A stretch of DNA of 64,000 bases, from NCBI GenBank assembly GCA_018241505.1, contig JAFEDS010000033.1, positions 1-64,000 on the forward strand. The letters are read 5' to 3'. Position 1 is the stretch's first letter; the number at the start of each line of letters is the position of its first letter. The notes under the pieces were generated by a model, which was not told where the DNA came from, searched no databases, and worked only from the letters and a program-made list of their open reading frames with translations. This document shows, piece after piece, positions 33,442 to 41,674 of the stretch. Source of the stretch: Pseudomonadota bacterium (GTDB lineage Bacteria > Pseudomonadota > Gammaproteobacteria > Steroidobacterales > Steroidobacteraceae). A program made the translations under genes and the position numbers.

Positions 33442-35346
33442 ATGACTGACACTTCCATCCGGTGCGACGTGGCAATCGTCGGCTCCGGATTCGCGGGATC
33501 GTTCATTGCCAATGAATTGAGCAAGCAGGGCGTCAAAGTCGTCATTCTCGAGGCCGGCCCGGGCGTTCAACCGAATTTCAACGCCTTCATGAAGACCTTC
33601 TATGAGGCCAATGCCAAGGTTCCGGAAAGCCCTTATCCACCCGCGGTTCTCGCCCGGGGCAAGTTGATTGACCCGAAGAATGTGGCCGCGGGCAGGCCAT
33701 CGGCCCTGACCACCGGCGGCCATAGTTGGAAGGATCCGAGCCAGGCCTATCTGGATCAGAGCACGAGCCCGCGTCCGTTCAAAAGCACGTACGAGCGCCT
33801 TGCCGGCGGTACCTCCCACTGGATGGGGCTCACGCCGCGAATGGTCCCGAACGACTTTCGCATGAAAACCGCCTACGGCAAGGGGCAGGCCAACTTTCCG
33901 TTGCCCGACTGGCCGATCGACTACCAAACCATCGAGCCTTTCTACGAAAGGGCGGAAGCGGAGCTTGGTGTGGCTGCCGATGTTGCTGAGCAGCACTTTG
34001 CGAATATGACTTTCTCCGCCGGCTATGCGTACCCCATGCCGAAGATGCCACCGTCGTTGTTTGATCAACGCGTGGCTGCGGCGGTTGCGCATTTGACGGA
34101 CGATCAGACGCGATTTCTCGGTATGGGCGCTCCCATAACGGGTCTGAAGGTGGTCAGCCAACCGGCGGCTCGCAATTCCCAACCGTATCGCAATCGTCGC
34201 GCCTGCGCCGGCAATACCAACTGCATTCCCATCTGCCCCATCCAGGCCAAATACGACCCCACGATTACCCTGAATGAGGCGACCAACAACGGCACGCGCC
34301 TGATCGACCACGCCGTCGCCAATGAAATCCTGCTGCAGAACGATCGCGTCAGCGGCATCAATTTCATCACTTACGGTCACGAGGGCGGGCCGAAGACCGG
34401 CAGCGGTCGCCTCGAAGCCACTGTGTATGTCATCGCCGCCAACGGCATCGAAACGCCGCGGCTGCTGCTCATGTCAAAGAATGGCGGGCGCACACCCAAC
34501 GGCGTAGCCAACAGCAGCGACATGGTCGGCCGCAACCTCATGGACCATCCCCAATACCTGGCGTGGGGACTTCTGCCCAAGCCCGTATTTCCCTACCGCG
34601 GTCCCCTCGTGACCTCGTCCATAGGCGAGATCTGCGACGGTCCCTTCCGCTCCCAGCGCGCCGCCTTTCGGGTCAGCTTGGGCAATGAAGGCTGGAATTC
34701 CCTGGTCGGCAGCGGTCAATTCGGCCCGGATCCGCACGTCACCACGCTCGATCTGGTCAATGGCATGAACTGCAGTGGTCTCAACGGACCGTCGGGCAAG
34801 AGCCGTGCGCTGTTCGGTAACGATCTCAAAGGCACCCTGAACAATCTGGTCACCCGGCAATTCAGGATTGCATTCCCGGTCGAGCAGAGCCCGGATCCCA
34901 ACAATCGAGTGACTCTGTCAACTTCCGTGGACGCATTGAACCTGCCTCGCCCAAAGATCAACTACGACATTTCCGAGTACACCCGCAGAGGGGTGGCCAT
35001 CGCCTTTCAAATGAAGAACCTGATTTTCAAACAGCTTCAGGCAGTTGACTTCACGGCGCGCGCTCCCGGTGATCCCGCGGGTTTTGACGAGACGATTGAG
35101 GGTAAACAGGTCCAACTGACTTATGGTGGCGCCGGTCACGTCATGGGCACGTATCGCATGGGCCTCGATTCGAAGACATCCGTCGTCGATGCCTGGCAGC
35201 GCTCGCATGATCACCCCAACCTGTACCTGGTCGGAAGCGGAACATTTCCGACAGTAGGTACCTCGAATCCAACCCTCACGTTAACAGCCCTGGCCCTGCG
35301 GACGGTGCAGGACATCGTCCTGAAGCTCCGGGTGGTCAAATCATGA
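33442..35346 (+). CDS. GMC-family FAD-dependent dehydrogenase, large subunit
   Basis: This 634-residue flavoprotein oxidises an alcohol or sugar and passes electrons to the cytochrome. An FAD-binding GSGFAGS lies at 14-20 with ILEAGP after it. The region near 255-265 has three Cys (CAGNTNC and IPIC), as in the Fe-S-bearing subunits of gluconate and fructose dehydrogenases. The C-terminal GMC signature is present (GHVMGTYRMG near 565, then NLYLVGSGTFPTVGTSNPT). No signal peptide, consistent with export with the Tat subunit. Its stop overlaps the DNase II start by 4 nt, tying an oxidoreductase to a nuclease in one operon. Confidence 0.85.
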   Translation: MTDTSIRCDVAIVGSGFAGSFIANELSKQGVKVVILEAGPGVQPNFNAFMKTFYEANAKVPESPYPPAVLARGKLIDPKNVAAGRPSALTTGGHSWKDPSQAYLDQSTSPRPFKSTYERLAGGTSHWMGLTPRMVPNDFRMKTAYGKGQANFPLPDWPIDYQTIEPFYERAEAELGVAADVAEQHFANMTFSAGYAYPMPKMPPSLFDQRVAAAVAHLTDDQTRFLGMGAPITGLKVVSQPAARNSQPYRNRRACAGNTNCIPICPIQAKYDPTITLNEATNNGTRLIDHAVANEILLQNDRVSGINFITYGHEGGPKTGSGRLEATVYVIAANGIETPRLLLMSKNGGRTPNGVANSSDMVGRNLMDHPQYLAWGLLPKPVFPYRGPLVTSSIGEICDGPFRSQRAAFRVSLGNEGWNSLVGSGQFGPDPHVTTLDLVNGMNCSGLNGPSGKSRALFGNDLKGTLNNLVTRQFRIAFPVEQSPDPNNRVTLSTSVDALNLPRPKINYDISEYTRRGVAIAFQMKNLIFKQLQAVDFTARAPGDPAGFDETIEGKQVQLTYGGAGHVMGTYRMGLDSKTSVVDAWQRSHDHPNLYLVGSGTFPTVGTSNPTLTLTALALRTVQDIVLKLRVVKS

Positions 35347-36617
35347 CAGTCTCCGCGCTCGACGAACGAGGCCAGCCGGTCGATTGGTTCTTCATCTACA
35401 AAGTCCCGCAACTCGCGGCGGGTGCCAACACCGATATGACCACGGGCTACGAGTACGTTTACTACGACTCGCGCATTGATGAGCAGAAAACGGCGAACAA
35501 ACGCAATATTGACAAGTCACCTTTCGTATTGAACAGCGAGCAGGGCGCGCTCAATGAGACGCTCAATGCAGTGTTTGACAATCCAGAGGACACGACGGGT
35601 TGGATTCTCTATAACGACGAGAAGCCGGGAGATGTCACTGGCAAGGACAACGGCGCTCTTGGCCATACCAAGGGCGTGCTGGCCTTCGATACGAAGACCA
35701 AGACCGGCTATTGGCTGCTGCATTCCTGGCCGAAATTTGCGGAGCCGAAAGCCAAAGGCGATCCGACACCCAAGTTTGGGCAGACCTATCTGTGTCTGTC
35801 CCTGACGTTCGACACCTTGGAGAAGATTGCCGCGCAGATGATCGACCGCCAACAGCCCCAGACCTATCTCAATCGAGTCGATTGCCTCGCCAACAACAAG
35901 GCCAGTCCTCTCTACAAGCTCTCGCAGACCATCAATCCGAATGCCGTCGGCGCTTCCGGCACGCTTGACCTGAAGACCGCGGGCGGAATGGCATTCAAGG
36001 TGATTGCCAAGAACCGTTTGTGGAACCAGGACTTCTGGAACGGACTCGTAGGTCCCACTCTCGGTGACGACATGGACGTCGACACCTGGATACGAGGCGC
36101 GGTACCGCCGGTGGCCGACACCGACGGTGTCCACAAGACCTTCGACATCAAGTACATCAACCTGGGCCCCCTGGGCATCCACATGGCGTGGCCCGAAACA
36201 CACGACCACGCGAAGTGGGGTATCACCACCCATTCGAACTGGATCTGCGTCGGGGACATCAATCGCATGATTTCGCAGCGCAAGCGCGGCGGCGGCACCA
36301 TTGCATTTCAAAACCAAACGCTGTGGCAGGGCCTGTCAAAAACCGACCTCCTGCTGGCGCCCCCAGGCCTGACGCGCGACAACGCCCGCGGTCTCATCCA
36401 CTCCACCCACTTCGACCCGCACGACCAACTCGGCTCCTCCCCGCAACCCAAGATCCACTCGATGTCACACCTGCCCCCGCGCACCGGCGTGCCTTTCCGC
36501 GGCAAACCCATGCCGCTCGACCCGGACCCAGCTCAGCCGACCCGGCCACTGAGCCCGCGTGCTAATCGTTCGCGCCCGAAGAAGAGCGCCAAAAAGAGCT
36601 CGACCAGGAAAAAGTAG
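35343..36617 (+). CDS. Deoxyribonuclease II homologue
   Basis: The 424-residue protein matches DNase II. DWFFIYK lies near the N-terminus. A first HxK site sits in GHTKGVLAFD (His108, Lys110), followed by GYWLLHSWPKF. A second HxK site sits in THDHAKWGI (His289, Lys291), with the family tail WICVGDINRMISQRKRGGG. DNase II makes metal-independent cuts in DNA through these histidines and is mainly known from animals, with scattered bacterial copies. No signal peptide is visible. The C-terminus is a Pro/Lys/Arg tail ending KKSAKKSSTRKK. The ATG overlaps the GMC stop. Export, if any, is unexplained. Confidence 0.85.
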   Translation: MTVSALDERGQPVDWFFIYKVPQLAAGANTDMTTGYEYVYYDSRIDEQKTANKRNIDKSPFVLNSEQGALNETLNAVFDNPEDTTGWILYNDEKPGDVTGKDNGALGHTKGVLAFDTKTKTGYWLLHSWPKFAEPKAKGDPTPKFGQTYLCLSLTFDTLEKIAAQMIDRQQPQTYLNRVDCLANNKASPLYKLSQTINPNAVGASGTLDLKTAGGMAFKVIAKNRLWNQDFWNGLVGPTLGDDMDVDTWIRGAVPPVADTDGVHKTFDIKYINLGPLGIHMAWPETHDHAKWGITTHSNWICVGDINRMISQRKRGGGTIAFQNQTLWQGLSKTDLLLAPPGLTRDNARGLIHSTHFDPHDQLGSSPQPKIHSMSHLPPRTGVPFRGKPMPLDPDPAQPTRPLSPRANRSRPKKSAKKSSTRKK

Positions 36618-36661
36618 CCGGCAGACTGATTCAGTTGTGAGCCGCACATCCTTGTGCACAC

Positions 36662-37087
36662 CTATTGCGGCACCCGCGTAACCTGCGCATACGTAGCCTT
36701 CCAACCCCCATCCCTCTTAGCCCAAACATACGCAACCCGCAGCACCCGCGTCTGATGCTTCCCATCCTGCGTCCAGCTCAAATGCACGAGCCCACCAATC
36801 ACCGCCCCGTCACCCCAAACTTTCCGCACCGGCTGTTCGATCACGTAAGGATCAATCTTGAATCCCGGCAGGTTGAAGTCAGCGAGGAACTGCTGTTTGT
36901 TTTCCACAGTGCCGTTCGAATTCACCAGCACATAGTCGTCGGCGACGAGCCGCTCGAGAGTCGGAATGTCGTTGCTGAACTGCGCCTGATCGTAGGCGTG
37001 AGCTGCATTCACCAGATCGGCCGGCAGCTCCACTGCGTGCGCCGGCGTCGCTGCGCTCAGTACGAGTATTGTGGCGGCAAGTTTCAT
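36662..37087 (-). CDS. Exported NTF2-like (DUF4440-type) protein
   Basis: The 141-residue protein has a signal peptide (MKLAATILVLSAATPAHA). The NTF2/SnoaL-like fold is indicated by AHAYDQAQFSNDIPTLERLVADDYVLVNSNGTV and the strand pair RVLRVAYVWAKRDGGWKATYAQV. These small cone-shaped proteins often bind hydrophobic ligands or act as simple periplasmic enzymes. No catalytic set can be named. ATG 37087 was preferred over 37120 because it starts the signal peptide cleanly. It stands alone on the minus strand and converges on the DNase II gene. Confidence 0.7.
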   Translation of the reverse strand: MKLAATILVLSAATPAHAVELPADLVNAAHAYDQAQFSNDIPTLERLVADDYVLVNSNGTVENKQQFLADFNLPGFKIDPYVIEQPVRKVWGDGAVIGGLVHLSWTQDGKHQTRVLRVAYVWAKRDGGWKATYAQVTRVPQ

Positions 37088-37234
37088 GTTGGTTGGCCCT
37101 GAACCTGTAACCGCCGGCAACAGTGCACAAACTGAAGCCAGTCACAAAAGAGCCAATCCAGCCGAAGTCACATCACCACTTCGAAAGAACTTTTCGATTC
37201 GTAGTGCGCCGCGGCGGGCGGCGAGGCGAGTCCC

Positions 37235-37867
37235 TCACCGCCGCTGAAACGCATCCAACGAAGCCAAACTCTTCCTCCCCCCCGTGGACGAAAACTGCTC
37301 CGCCGCCCCATCCGCCGCCTGCGCCTCCAACGAAACCGCCTCGGCCTCCGCCAGACACTTCAACCCGTCCTCCGACAGCTTGAAATACCACTGCGTCCCC
37401 CAAGGCACCGGCGCACTATAAGGCGCCCGCGACAAACTCAACTTCGACAGATCAACCTGGATGGCCTTCCCATCCGCGCCAATCCCAAAATTGCCACCTT
37501 TCCCCGTCTCAACAGACGCAGTTGACCCGGGCTCCTGGCTCAACGGCTGCAGATTCAACTCCTGCCCGTTGCACTTCACGCGCGGCTGTGTCAGTTGCCC
37601 CTGCGCCTGCGGCGTCGACACCCACAGGAACAACTCCCGGCTTCCCATCCTGTTGGTCTCAAACGGCGCAATATATGCAAACGGATCCGTCTGCTTCGCC
37701 CGCGAATTCTGTGAAAACAGCTCAACCGGCTGACTGAGCACGGTGATCGTGGTAGCCGTATCCGGATCCAGCTTCTCAGCCACCGGCTCCGTGACCGGCA
37801 TGGAGGCACACCCAGCCATCACCACCGCGACTAGTCCAGCGCCCGCGAGACCCTTCAATTTGTTCAT
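37235..37867 (-). CDS. Lipoprotein of unknown function
   Basis: The 210 residues begin MNKLKGLAGAGLVAVVMAGCAS, a lipoprotein signal with lipobox MAGC. The next residue is Ala, not Asp, so outer-membrane sorting is expected. The mature protein has a repeated sheet-like pattern (ELFLWVSTPQAQGQLTQPRVKCNGQELNLQP) and a second Cys near the C-terminus. No family is recognised. The start at 37867 follows GGGGATGGGA; in-frame ATGs 6 and 12 nt upstream are also possible. It is divergent from the L,D-transpeptidase across about 190 bp, so a cell-envelope role is plausible. Confidence 0.6.
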   Translation of the reverse strand: MNKLKGLAGAGLVAVVMAGCASMPVTEPVAEKLDPDTATTITVLSQPVELFSQNSRAKQTDPFAYIAPFETNRMGSRELFLWVSTPQAQGQLTQPRVKCNGQELNLQPLSQEPGSTASVETGKGGNFGIGADGKAIQVDLSKLSLSRAPYSAPVPWGTQWYFKLSEDGLKCLAEAEAVSLEAQAADGAAEQFSSTGGRKSLASLDAFQRR

Positions 37868-38058
37868 TCCCATCCCCATAAAAGCCGAACCTGGACCGTG
37901 ACCCTCGGTCGAACGAGTGAGCACCGCCTCAGGTTCCCCCCTTGCTTGTGCTCCGACCGGGCCTTTTCTTTTAGTACTTGTGACCAATGTACATCGCCTC
38001 GTAAACCATTGAGCCCTATAATCTGCTATACGTGTGCAAGTGCTTGTTTGACCACACA

Positions 38059-38604
38059 ATGAAGTTCATTTCAGGAAGGTGTTTAATTGTCGCTGCCCTG
38101 GCCCTGGCGCCTCTTGTGGCCCAGGCGGACACCCTGCCGCAGGTGTCCCAGGTGGCCATGCGCTCGACCGATAACCTTCCCGTCGTCGACAAAGTCGTGG
38201 TTCATAAGGCCGAACGTAAGCTCGAGCTGCTCCAGCACGGCACTGTGGTGCGTACTTATAAGATCGCCCTGGGGCTGAACCCCATCGGCACCAAGGAACG
38301 CTCCGGCGACTTCCGTACCCCCGAAGGCTCCTATCGCCTCAACCGCCGCAATCCCCGCAGCGACTTCTTCCTCTCAATGCAGGTTTCGTACCCCAATGAG
38401 GCGGATTTGAAGCACGCCAAGCGAAATCACTGGGATACCGGCGGCTCGATCATGATCCACGGCCTGCCCAACCAGTTGAAGCACGATCCGAGCTACTATG
38501 AGAGCCGCGATTGGACGGATGGCTGCATTGCCGTATCAAATTCCGACATGCTCGAGATCTGGCTGCTGGTGCCGGACAACGCTCCGATCGAAATCCTGCC
38601 GTAA
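38059..38604 (+). CDS. L,D-transpeptidase (YkuD family)
   Basis: This 181-residue periplasmic enzyme cross-links peptidoglycan or attaches proteins to it by L,D-transpeptidation. A signal peptide (RCLIVAALALAPLVAQA) precedes the YkuD domain. The catalytic motif is complete: His134-Gly135 in IMIHGLPN and Cys156 in RDWTDGCIAVSN. GDFRTPEGSYRLNRRNP earlier in the domain is also typical. The length is that of a single-domain ErfK-like protein without LysM. ATG 38059 was chosen because it starts the signal peptide. It precedes ppnN by 70 nt. Confidence 0.85.
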   Translation: MKFISGRCLIVAALALAPLVAQADTLPQVSQVAMRSTDNLPVVDKVVVHKAERKLELLQHGTVVRTYKIALGLNPIGTKERSGDFRTPEGSYRLNRRNPRSDFFLSMQVSYPNEADLKHAKRNHWDTGGSIMIHGLPNQLKHDPSYYESRDWTDGCIAVSNSDMLEIWLLVPDNAPIEILP

Positions 38605-38674
38605 CGCGCAGTCTCCCCACTCCCGCATCTTGGGCGCCCCAGACGGCAGCCCAGTGCCATTCACTTAGACAATC

Positions 38675-40060
38675 ATGGACACCTCAGTATTAGTTTCAGA
38701 ATTCGTTGACGCCCGGGTCGGTCCCCGCGGCTCGCTCGAAAACCTCTCCCAGGACGAGATTGGCAAGCTCCTGGACACCGGGCAGGGCGGTCTCTACCCC
38801 CTGTTCCGCAAGTGCGCCCTCGCGGTCTTGAACAGCGGTGCCGGCACCGATAACGCCAAGGAAATCTTCGATCGCTACAAGGACTTCGACGTCGCGATCC
38901 TCCGCCAGGCCTGGGGCGTGAAGCTCGAAATGCACAACGCGCCCGCCGCTGCCTTCGTCGACGGCCAGATGATCCGCGGTATCAAGGAACACCTGTTTGC
39001 TGTGCTGCGCGATGTGGTCTTCATTTCAAACGAGATCATCGCCAGCGGCCGATTTGACCTCAACGACTCGGCATCCATCACCAACGCCGTTTTCCACGTC
39101 CTGCGCAACTCGCGCGTCTTGGACTACAAAGCACGTCCAAATCTGGTTGTGTGTTGGGGCGGTCACTCCATAGGCAGTGACGAGTACAAGTACACAAAGA
39201 AAGTAGGGTACGAGATGGGCCTGCGCGGGCTGGATGTCTGCACCGGCTGCGGTCCCGGCGCCATGAAAGGTCCCATGAAAGGCGCGACCATCGGCCACGC
39301 CAAGCAACGCATCGAAGGCGGCCGCTACATCGGCGTCACCGAGCCCGGCATCATTGCCGCCGAGCCCCCGAACCCTATCGTCAACCAACTCGTGATCCTG
39401 CCCGATATCGAAAAGCGCCTCGAGGCCTTTGTGCGCCTGGCGCACGGCATTGTGGTATTCCCAGGAGGCGCGGGCACCGCGGAAGAGATCCTGTATCTCA
39501 TTGGCATGCTGCTCGACCCCGCGAACCAAGATCAGCCTTTTCCCATTGTTTTCACGGGCCCCAAGGAAAGCGCTGCCTATTTCGATCACATCAAAATGTT
39601 CATCGAGGCAACCCTCGGTGCGGAGGCCTCGAAGCGCTTCACCGTGATCATCGACGACCCGGCCGAGGTCGCGCGCTACATGGTGCGCCACATGGCGGTG
39701 GTGCGCGAATTCCGCCGCCACAACAGCGATTCATACAACTTCAACTGGCTGCTGTCCGTCAAACCTGACTTCCAACATCCATTCGAAGTCACCCACGAAT
39801 CCATGCGCGCCATCGAGCTCGATCGCAAGCAACCGACGCACGAGCTCGCCGCCAACTTGCGCCGGCTTTTCTCAGGAATCGTCACCGGCAACGTGAAGGA
39901 ATCCGGCATCAAGGCCATAGAAAAACACGGTCCGTACGAAATTGCCGGCGACCCGCAAATCATGAAATTGCTGGACGATCTGCTCGCGGCCTTTGTCGCG
40001 CAGCGACGTATGAAATTGCCTGGAACGACCTACAAACCTGTATACAGACTGGTTGCCTGA
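38675..40060 (+). CDS. ppnN: Nucleotide 5'-monophosphate nucleosidase PpnN (YgdH)
   Basis: This 461-residue cytosolic enzyme hydrolyses purine and pyrimidine monophosphates to base and ribose 5-phosphate. The LOG-family Rossmann core is central: CWGGHSIGSDEYKY, then GCGPGAMKGPMKGA and the PGGAGTAEEILYL motif that binds the nucleotide phosphate and carries the catalytic Glu. The N- and C-terminal extensions match the PpnN class and not the short LOG type. In E. coli the enzyme is controlled by (p)ppGpp; that cannot be read from this sequence. A hairpin at 40085 follows the gene. Confidence 0.9.
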   Translation: MDTSVLVSEFVDARVGPRGSLENLSQDEIGKLLDTGQGGLYPLFRKCALAVLNSGAGTDNAKEIFDRYKDFDVAILRQAWGVKLEMHNAPAAAFVDGQMIRGIKEHLFAVLRDVVFISNEIIASGRFDLNDSASITNAVFHVLRNSRVLDYKARPNLVVCWGGHSIGSDEYKYTKKVGYEMGLRGLDVCTGCGPGAMKGPMKGATIGHAKQRIEGGRYIGVTEPGIIAAEPPNPIVNQLVILPDIEKRLEAFVRLAHGIVVFPGGAGTAEEILYLIGMLLDPANQDQPFPIVFTGPKESAAYFDHIKMFIEATLGAEASKRFTVIIDDPAEVARYMVRHMAVVREFRRHNSDSYNFNWLLSVKPDFQHPFEVTHESMRAIELDRKQPTHELAANLRRLFSGIVTGNVKESGIKAIEKHGPYEIAGDPQIMKLLDDLLAAFVAQRRMKLPGTTYKPVYRLVA

Positions 40061-40084
40061 AGGCTGAAAACCAGCGTCAAAAAA

Positions 40085-40106
40085 GCGACGTTACACATAA
40101 CGTCGC
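40085..40106 (-). terminator. Intrinsic terminator, minus strand, downstream of ppnN
   Basis: GCGACGTTA pairs with TAACGTCGC around a 4-nt loop. The T-run (six) appears only on the minus strand (A-run 40079-40084). It would stop leftward transcripts, such as one reading through from the ParA gene. On the plus strand it may still act as a 3' stabilising hairpin for ppnN. Confidence 0.55.
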
Positions 40107-40241
40107 GCACATTTCTCACCTGACTGCATTATTGCGTTAGCCATATCGCAGCGTCCGCTCGCTGCGACATGCGTGTGAACCAGTACCTCCATAGTTTCTG
40201 CCCACAACGTACTCTCACTCTCAATCATTTAGGGAGTGCGT

Positions 40242-40526
40242 ATGAGCAGTTCAGACAGGGGCAGAAGTGACATACCGGGCTTGCGTCCGGATCTCACTCC
40301 CTCTGCCAAGACCCCAGGTCCCGCGGACGTCGCCGACCCGTATGCAAATTGGCTCGATCGAATGCAGAAGGCGCGTGCGCGCCATGCAGCGATCACCAAG
40401 AATTTGTACACGTGGTCCAACTACAAGAATTGGGCGGACCGCATGAAAGACTCGTTCGAGGACGAGCCGTCCGCCAAGCCGGAACCCGGCCACGGCGTCT
40501 CCCGCGCGCCCGGACTCAAGCGCTAG
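40242..40526 (+). CDS. Small hypothetical protein convergent with ParA
   Basis: The 94-residue protein starts MSSSDRGRSDIPGLRPDLTP. It has a central helical part (YANWLDRMQKARARHAAITK, then NYKNWADRMKDSF) with a repeated NW-x2-RM pattern. Its ends look disordered. AGGGAG lies 5 nt before ATG 40242; a GTG 6 nt upstream is in frame. Its stop overlaps the ParA stop by 4 nt on the opposite strand. No family is recognised. Confidence 0.5.
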   Translation: MSSSDRGRSDIPGLRPDLTPSAKTPGPADVADPYANWLDRMQKARARHAAITKNLYTWSNYKNWADRMKDSFEDEPSAKPEPGHGVSRAPGLKR

Positions 40527-41224
40527 GCCCCAACAATCGCCGGTGTCGGCGGCCCATGCGCCGACTCCCGCGGGGCGGGTGCCTTGTCGAGCCACTGCAC
40601 GAGCGGCTCCCATTGCTCCACATCTTCACGGGCAATGTAGCTCTTCATCTCGTGTACGCCGATGCCATGCTCCGCCGCCCGCGCGTAATTCTGCGAGTCG
40701 CGGATGGTCGCAACTATCGGGATTCCCAGTGTCTGCAGGAAGCGGATCAACGCCTGATAGGTGAGGGTATTGCGCCGGATGCGGTTGGCCACGACCCCGA
40801 TCCGGTCGTCCTCGCGACGAATCTTCGCAACCAGCAACAAATCGCGAATGGTGCGCGAGCACGTATGGATGTCTATATCCGACGGCAGCACCGGCACCAG
40901 GATCTTGTGAGCATCCCGCGTCACTTCCGGGAACTGCTTTGAATCTACGGCCGCCGGTGTATCGATAATGACGTGTGTAGAATCCTCCGGCACGCGTAAT
41001 TGAAACGCGCGTGTCGTACGACTGTCTTTTTCAAATGCTGCAATGACCTGAATCGGTGCCTGAGACGGCTGCCGCTTCTTCACCCAACGCAGCGAGGACC
41101 CCTGCGGATCGAAATCCATGAGCACAGGCTTCTGCTGCTGCGAGGCGTAGTAGCCCGCCAGGTTGATTGCGATGGTCGTCTTGCCGGATCCCCCTTTGGG
41201 ATTCAGGACGACGATACGCTGCAT
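40523..41224 (-). CDS. Orphan ParA-family ATPase
   Basis: The 233-residue protein is a deviant Walker ATPase with PKGGSGKTTIAINLAG at its N-terminus, MDFDPQGSS as the second switch region and IIDTPA as Walker B. Such proteins position chromosomes, plasmids or large complexes on the nucleoid or membrane. There is no ParB next to it, so it may place a cellular machine and not DNA. The twitching genes nearby are not adjacent. ATG 41224 follows AAGGGTG; a GTG two codons earlier is possible. A leftward terminator for it may be the hairpin at 40085. Confidence 0.8.
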   Translation of the reverse strand: MQRIVVLNPKGGSGKTTIAINLAGYYASQQQKPVLMDFDPQGSSLRWVKKRQPSQAPIQVIAAFEKDSRTTRAFQLRVPEDSTHVIIDTPAAVDSKQFPEVTRDAHKILVPVLPSDIDIHTCSRTIRDLLLVAKIRREDDRIGVVANRIRRNTLTYQALIRFLQTLGIPIVATIRDSQNYARAAEHGIGVHEMKSYIAREDVEQWEPLVQWLDKAPAPRESAHGPPTPAIVGA

Positions 41225-41370
41225 GGGCACCCTTGTTTAACAGTAACCGACCCGGTTCTGCAGGAGCGTACGCACCCTCTGTAGCCACCGCAAGGCACTG
41301 CATCGAGCTATTCGATACCTGTGATACCGAGCACGCCAACTGTCACACACCCCCCGTACTCTGCCGCCCC

Positions 41371-41535
41371 ATGGAATTTCTACTGCTCTGGTGGGACAAC
41401 CTCGACGATCTCACCCACGCCTGTCGTCACCTGGCGACCTCAGCCCTGTCCGAAGTAGCGGATGCCGCGAAGACCCCCTTCGCAGCCGCCACCACTTTCA
41501 TGACGACCTGGCTGCTGATGGCCCTGCACCGCTGA
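41371..41535 (+). CDS. 54-residue hypothetical microprotein
   Basis: This encodes MEFLLLWWDNLDDLTHACRH and on. The first half has a WWDNLDDLTHACRHL helix; the C-terminal part ends in a hydrophobic helix (TFMTTWLLMALHR). Codon use looks like real genes nearby. It is between the divergent parA promoter and htpG. No family is recognised and there is no strong ribosome site, so it may be spurious. Confidence 0.35.
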   Translation: MEFLLLWWDNLDDLTHACRHLATSALSEVADAAKTPFAAATTFMTTWLLMALHR

Positions 41536-41674
41536 CGATCTAACACCGAAGACCCCGCTTCCTGCGTCCCGCTCCCGCGCGTACGCAAATACCCCTTGAA
41601 TTTTCTGCGTGGATTCCCAAGATCCCGGAGGTTCCAACGCCAGGAAAGGCATTACACCTAGGGGATTTGCAGTC

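Noticed and set aside
32968-34380. 470-residue minus-strand frame
   Set aside because: Antisense to the Tat subunit and GMC dehydrogenase genes, which have recognisable motifs.
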